Assembly (NCBI GenBank): GCA_964434165.1 | Contig: CAYSUS010000199.1 | Location: forward strand, 1-7,196 | Direction of reading: 5' to 3' | Origin: CAYSUS01 sp964434165 | GTDB taxonomy: Bacteria > Planctomycetota > Planctomycetia > Pirellulales > Thermoguttaceae | DNA: 7,196 bases | Shown here: piece by piece, positions 6,725-7,196 of the stretch | Position numbering within the stretch: position 1 is the stretch's first letter | How the letters are laid out: each line of letters begins with the position of its first letter | Program-made: the position numbers and the translations under genes | Notes under the pieces: generated by a model | Seen by the model: the letters and a program-made list of their open reading frames with translations, nothing else | The model's database searches: none | Told to the model about the DNA's origin: nothing

Positions 6725-6777
6725 GAGCCGAGGCTCGAGCCGTGCGTCCAGCGAAGCACGGGGCGGACGCCCGCCCC
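6725..6777. repeat. Cluster of three GC-rich inverted repeats
   Basis: Three stems lie within about 50 bases: GAGCC/GGCTC (6725-6729, 6732-6736), CCGTGC/GCACGG (6740-6745, 6756-6761) and GGGGCGG/CCGCCCC (6760-6766, 6771-6777, loop ACGC). The second and third share bases 6760-6761, so they compete or stack. There is no coding signature. Position and composition suggest a dispersed intergenic palindromic element upstream of the oxidoreductase promoter. Confidence 0.5.
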
Positions 6778-6896
6778 ACGCCTCTTGAGCCAGCAGTCGG
6801 GGGCCGCCGTACAGAGGCCGGCGAAGCCAAAGCCGGGCGAGCCGGGCCGGCTGGTCGTAGCACAGTGGACGCGACGGACGCGCGGAGCGAGAACAT

Positions 6897-6923
6897 CGCA
6901 GAACGCACCGCAGAAACGCAGAA
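6897..6923 (+). repeat. Three copies of CGCAGAA
   Basis: CGCAGAA occurs at 6897-6903, 6909-6915 and 6917-6923, running directly into the first copy of the longer GACAGGCATCATC element. It may be part of that element's end. Confidence 0.5.
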
Positions 6924-6944
6924 AGGACAGGCATCATCCCATTG
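6922..6944 (+). repeat. Direct repeat, copy 1 (GACAGGCATCATC element)
   Basis: This is a 23-base unit starting AAAGGACAGGCATCATC and ending CATTG. It matches copy 3 (7124-7146) at 22 of 23 positions. In reverse it reads GATGATGCCTGTCCTTT. Confidence 0.75.
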
Positions 6945-7082
6945 GTCCGGGTCCCAATATCCCGCATCGCCGGCCGAGAACACGCTGGAGTCCTTGGGGA
7001 TCTTCAGCACCGGATCGACGTGCAGGGCGCCCAACTTGCCCGCGGCGATATCGACGGCCGCCACGAGCGGGACGTCGCCGAG
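6945..7082 (-). pseudogene. Codon-structured remnant of an unidentified gene
   Basis: Read on the minus strand, 46 codons from CTC (7082) to GAC (6945) encode a peptide beginning LGDVPLVAAVDIAAGKLGAL and ending near SAGDAGYWDPD. Nearly all third positions are G or C while second positions are mixed, which is how genes in this GC-rich genome look. The codons outside this stretch in the same frame are the repeat copies (DDACPFC-like reading) and low-complexity sequence, with no believable start or stop for a full gene. I do not recognise the family. It is most simply a fragment left after insertion or rearrangement at the repeats, but a chance open stretch cannot be excluded. Confidence 0.35.
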
Positions 7083-7092
7083 CAAACAGCAA

Positions 7093-7115
7093 AAACGACA
7101 GGCATCATCGTACTC
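7093..7115 (+). repeat. Direct repeat, copy 2 (diverged)
   Basis: AAACGACAGGCATCATC keeps the core with one change, but the last bases (GTACTC) differ from copies 1 and 3. It starts 31 bases before copy 3, in the same orientation. Confidence 0.65.
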
Positions 7116-7123
7116 AGAACCAT

Positions 7124-7146
7124 AAAGGACAGGCATCATCTCATTG
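7124..7146 (+). repeat. Direct repeat, copy 3
   Basis: The unit starts AAAGGACAGGCATCATC and ends CATTG, with one difference from copy 1. Its last three bases (TTG) are also the first three of the promoter-like TTGACG at 7144-7149, so the element abuts a possible promoter. Confidence 0.75.
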
Positions 7147-7172
7147 ACGCCGGGCGGCCCGGGTGCTAGCCT
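7144..7172 (+). promoter_or_regulatory. Outward-facing promoter candidate at the window end
   Basis: TTGACG (7144-7149) matches five of six -35 bases. Exactly 17 bases later comes TAGCCT (7167-7172), preceded by TGC in the extended -10 position. The spacing is ideal but the -10 matches only three of six bases. It would drive a + strand gene beyond the right edge, which cannot be seen. Confidence 0.45.
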
Positions 7173-7196
7173 GGCGGGGTGCGACGCCGCGTCGGC

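Noticed and set aside
5104..7125. Open frame of 673 codons on the + strand opposite the oxidoreductase
   Set aside because: It is the complement of a well-supported Gfo/Idh/MocA gene, with no motif of its own, and spans the intergenic repeats.
6570..7139. A 189-codon minus-strand gene starting at the repeat (ATG 7139)
   Set aside because: Only about 46 of the codons look like protein-coding sequence. The start lies inside a repeat copy, and the rest is Arg/Ala/Ser-rich reading of palindromes up to the promoter region, so only a remnant is annotated.
6922..7146. CRISPR array
   Set aside because: There are three repeat copies with spacings of about 150 and 8 bases, no regular spacer length and no cas genes.

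Overview
The window is GC-rich bacterial DNA and most likely comes from the phylum Planctomycetota. This is an inference from gene content and small repeats, not from a marker gene. It rests on four things: a secreted family-S1 sulfatase next to a Tat-exported Gfo/Idh/MocA oxidoreductase, a membrane protein with an N-terminal zinc ribbon of a style common in that phylum, a secreted beta-helix protein, and short intergenic 'CCCGAAGCGTCAGCGAGGG'-type repeats. There is no rRNA, tRNA, CRISPR array, intact transposase or phage gene.

Layout. Bases 1-584 hold no convincing gene: two copies of a planctomycete-style repeat, a hairpin, and the leader of the first gene. On the + strand, 585-2489 encodes a secreted protein with two pectate-lyase-3/GH55-like repeats, followed at once by a nested GC-rich hairpin. 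A 398-bp gap with small hairpins and a possible -10 box leads to 2888-3535 (+), a protein with two zinc ribbons and C-terminal membrane segments. A short convergent gap of about 100 bp with two small hairpins separates it from two minus-strand genes: the sulfatase (3635-5035) and, upstream of it in transcription order, the Gfo/Idh/MocA oxidoreductase (5230-6573). These two are 194 bp apart, with a large hairpin between them. The oxidoreductase has a strong Shine-Dalgarno and a perfect TATAAT box about 70 bases upstream. Bases 6574-7196 hold no complete gene: GC-rich inverted repeats, a CGCAGAA mini-repeat, three direct copies of a GACAGGCATCATC-containing element, a codon-structured remnant of an unidentified minus-strand gene lying between the copies, and at the very end a promoter-like sequence pointing out of the window.

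Function. Three of the four genes fit secreted or periplasmic polysaccharide breakdown: a beta-helix carbohydrate-active protein, a sulfatase resembling N-sulfoglucosamine sulfohydrolase, and an exported sugar oxidoreductase. The window therefore looks like part of a planctomycete sulfated-glycan or glycan-use neighbourhood. Nothing here amounts to a clearly new multi-gene system. The points most worth a second look are the sulfatase active-site variant (CSSSR), the repeat cluster with its gene remnant, and the hairpin between the oxidoreductase and the sulfatase.
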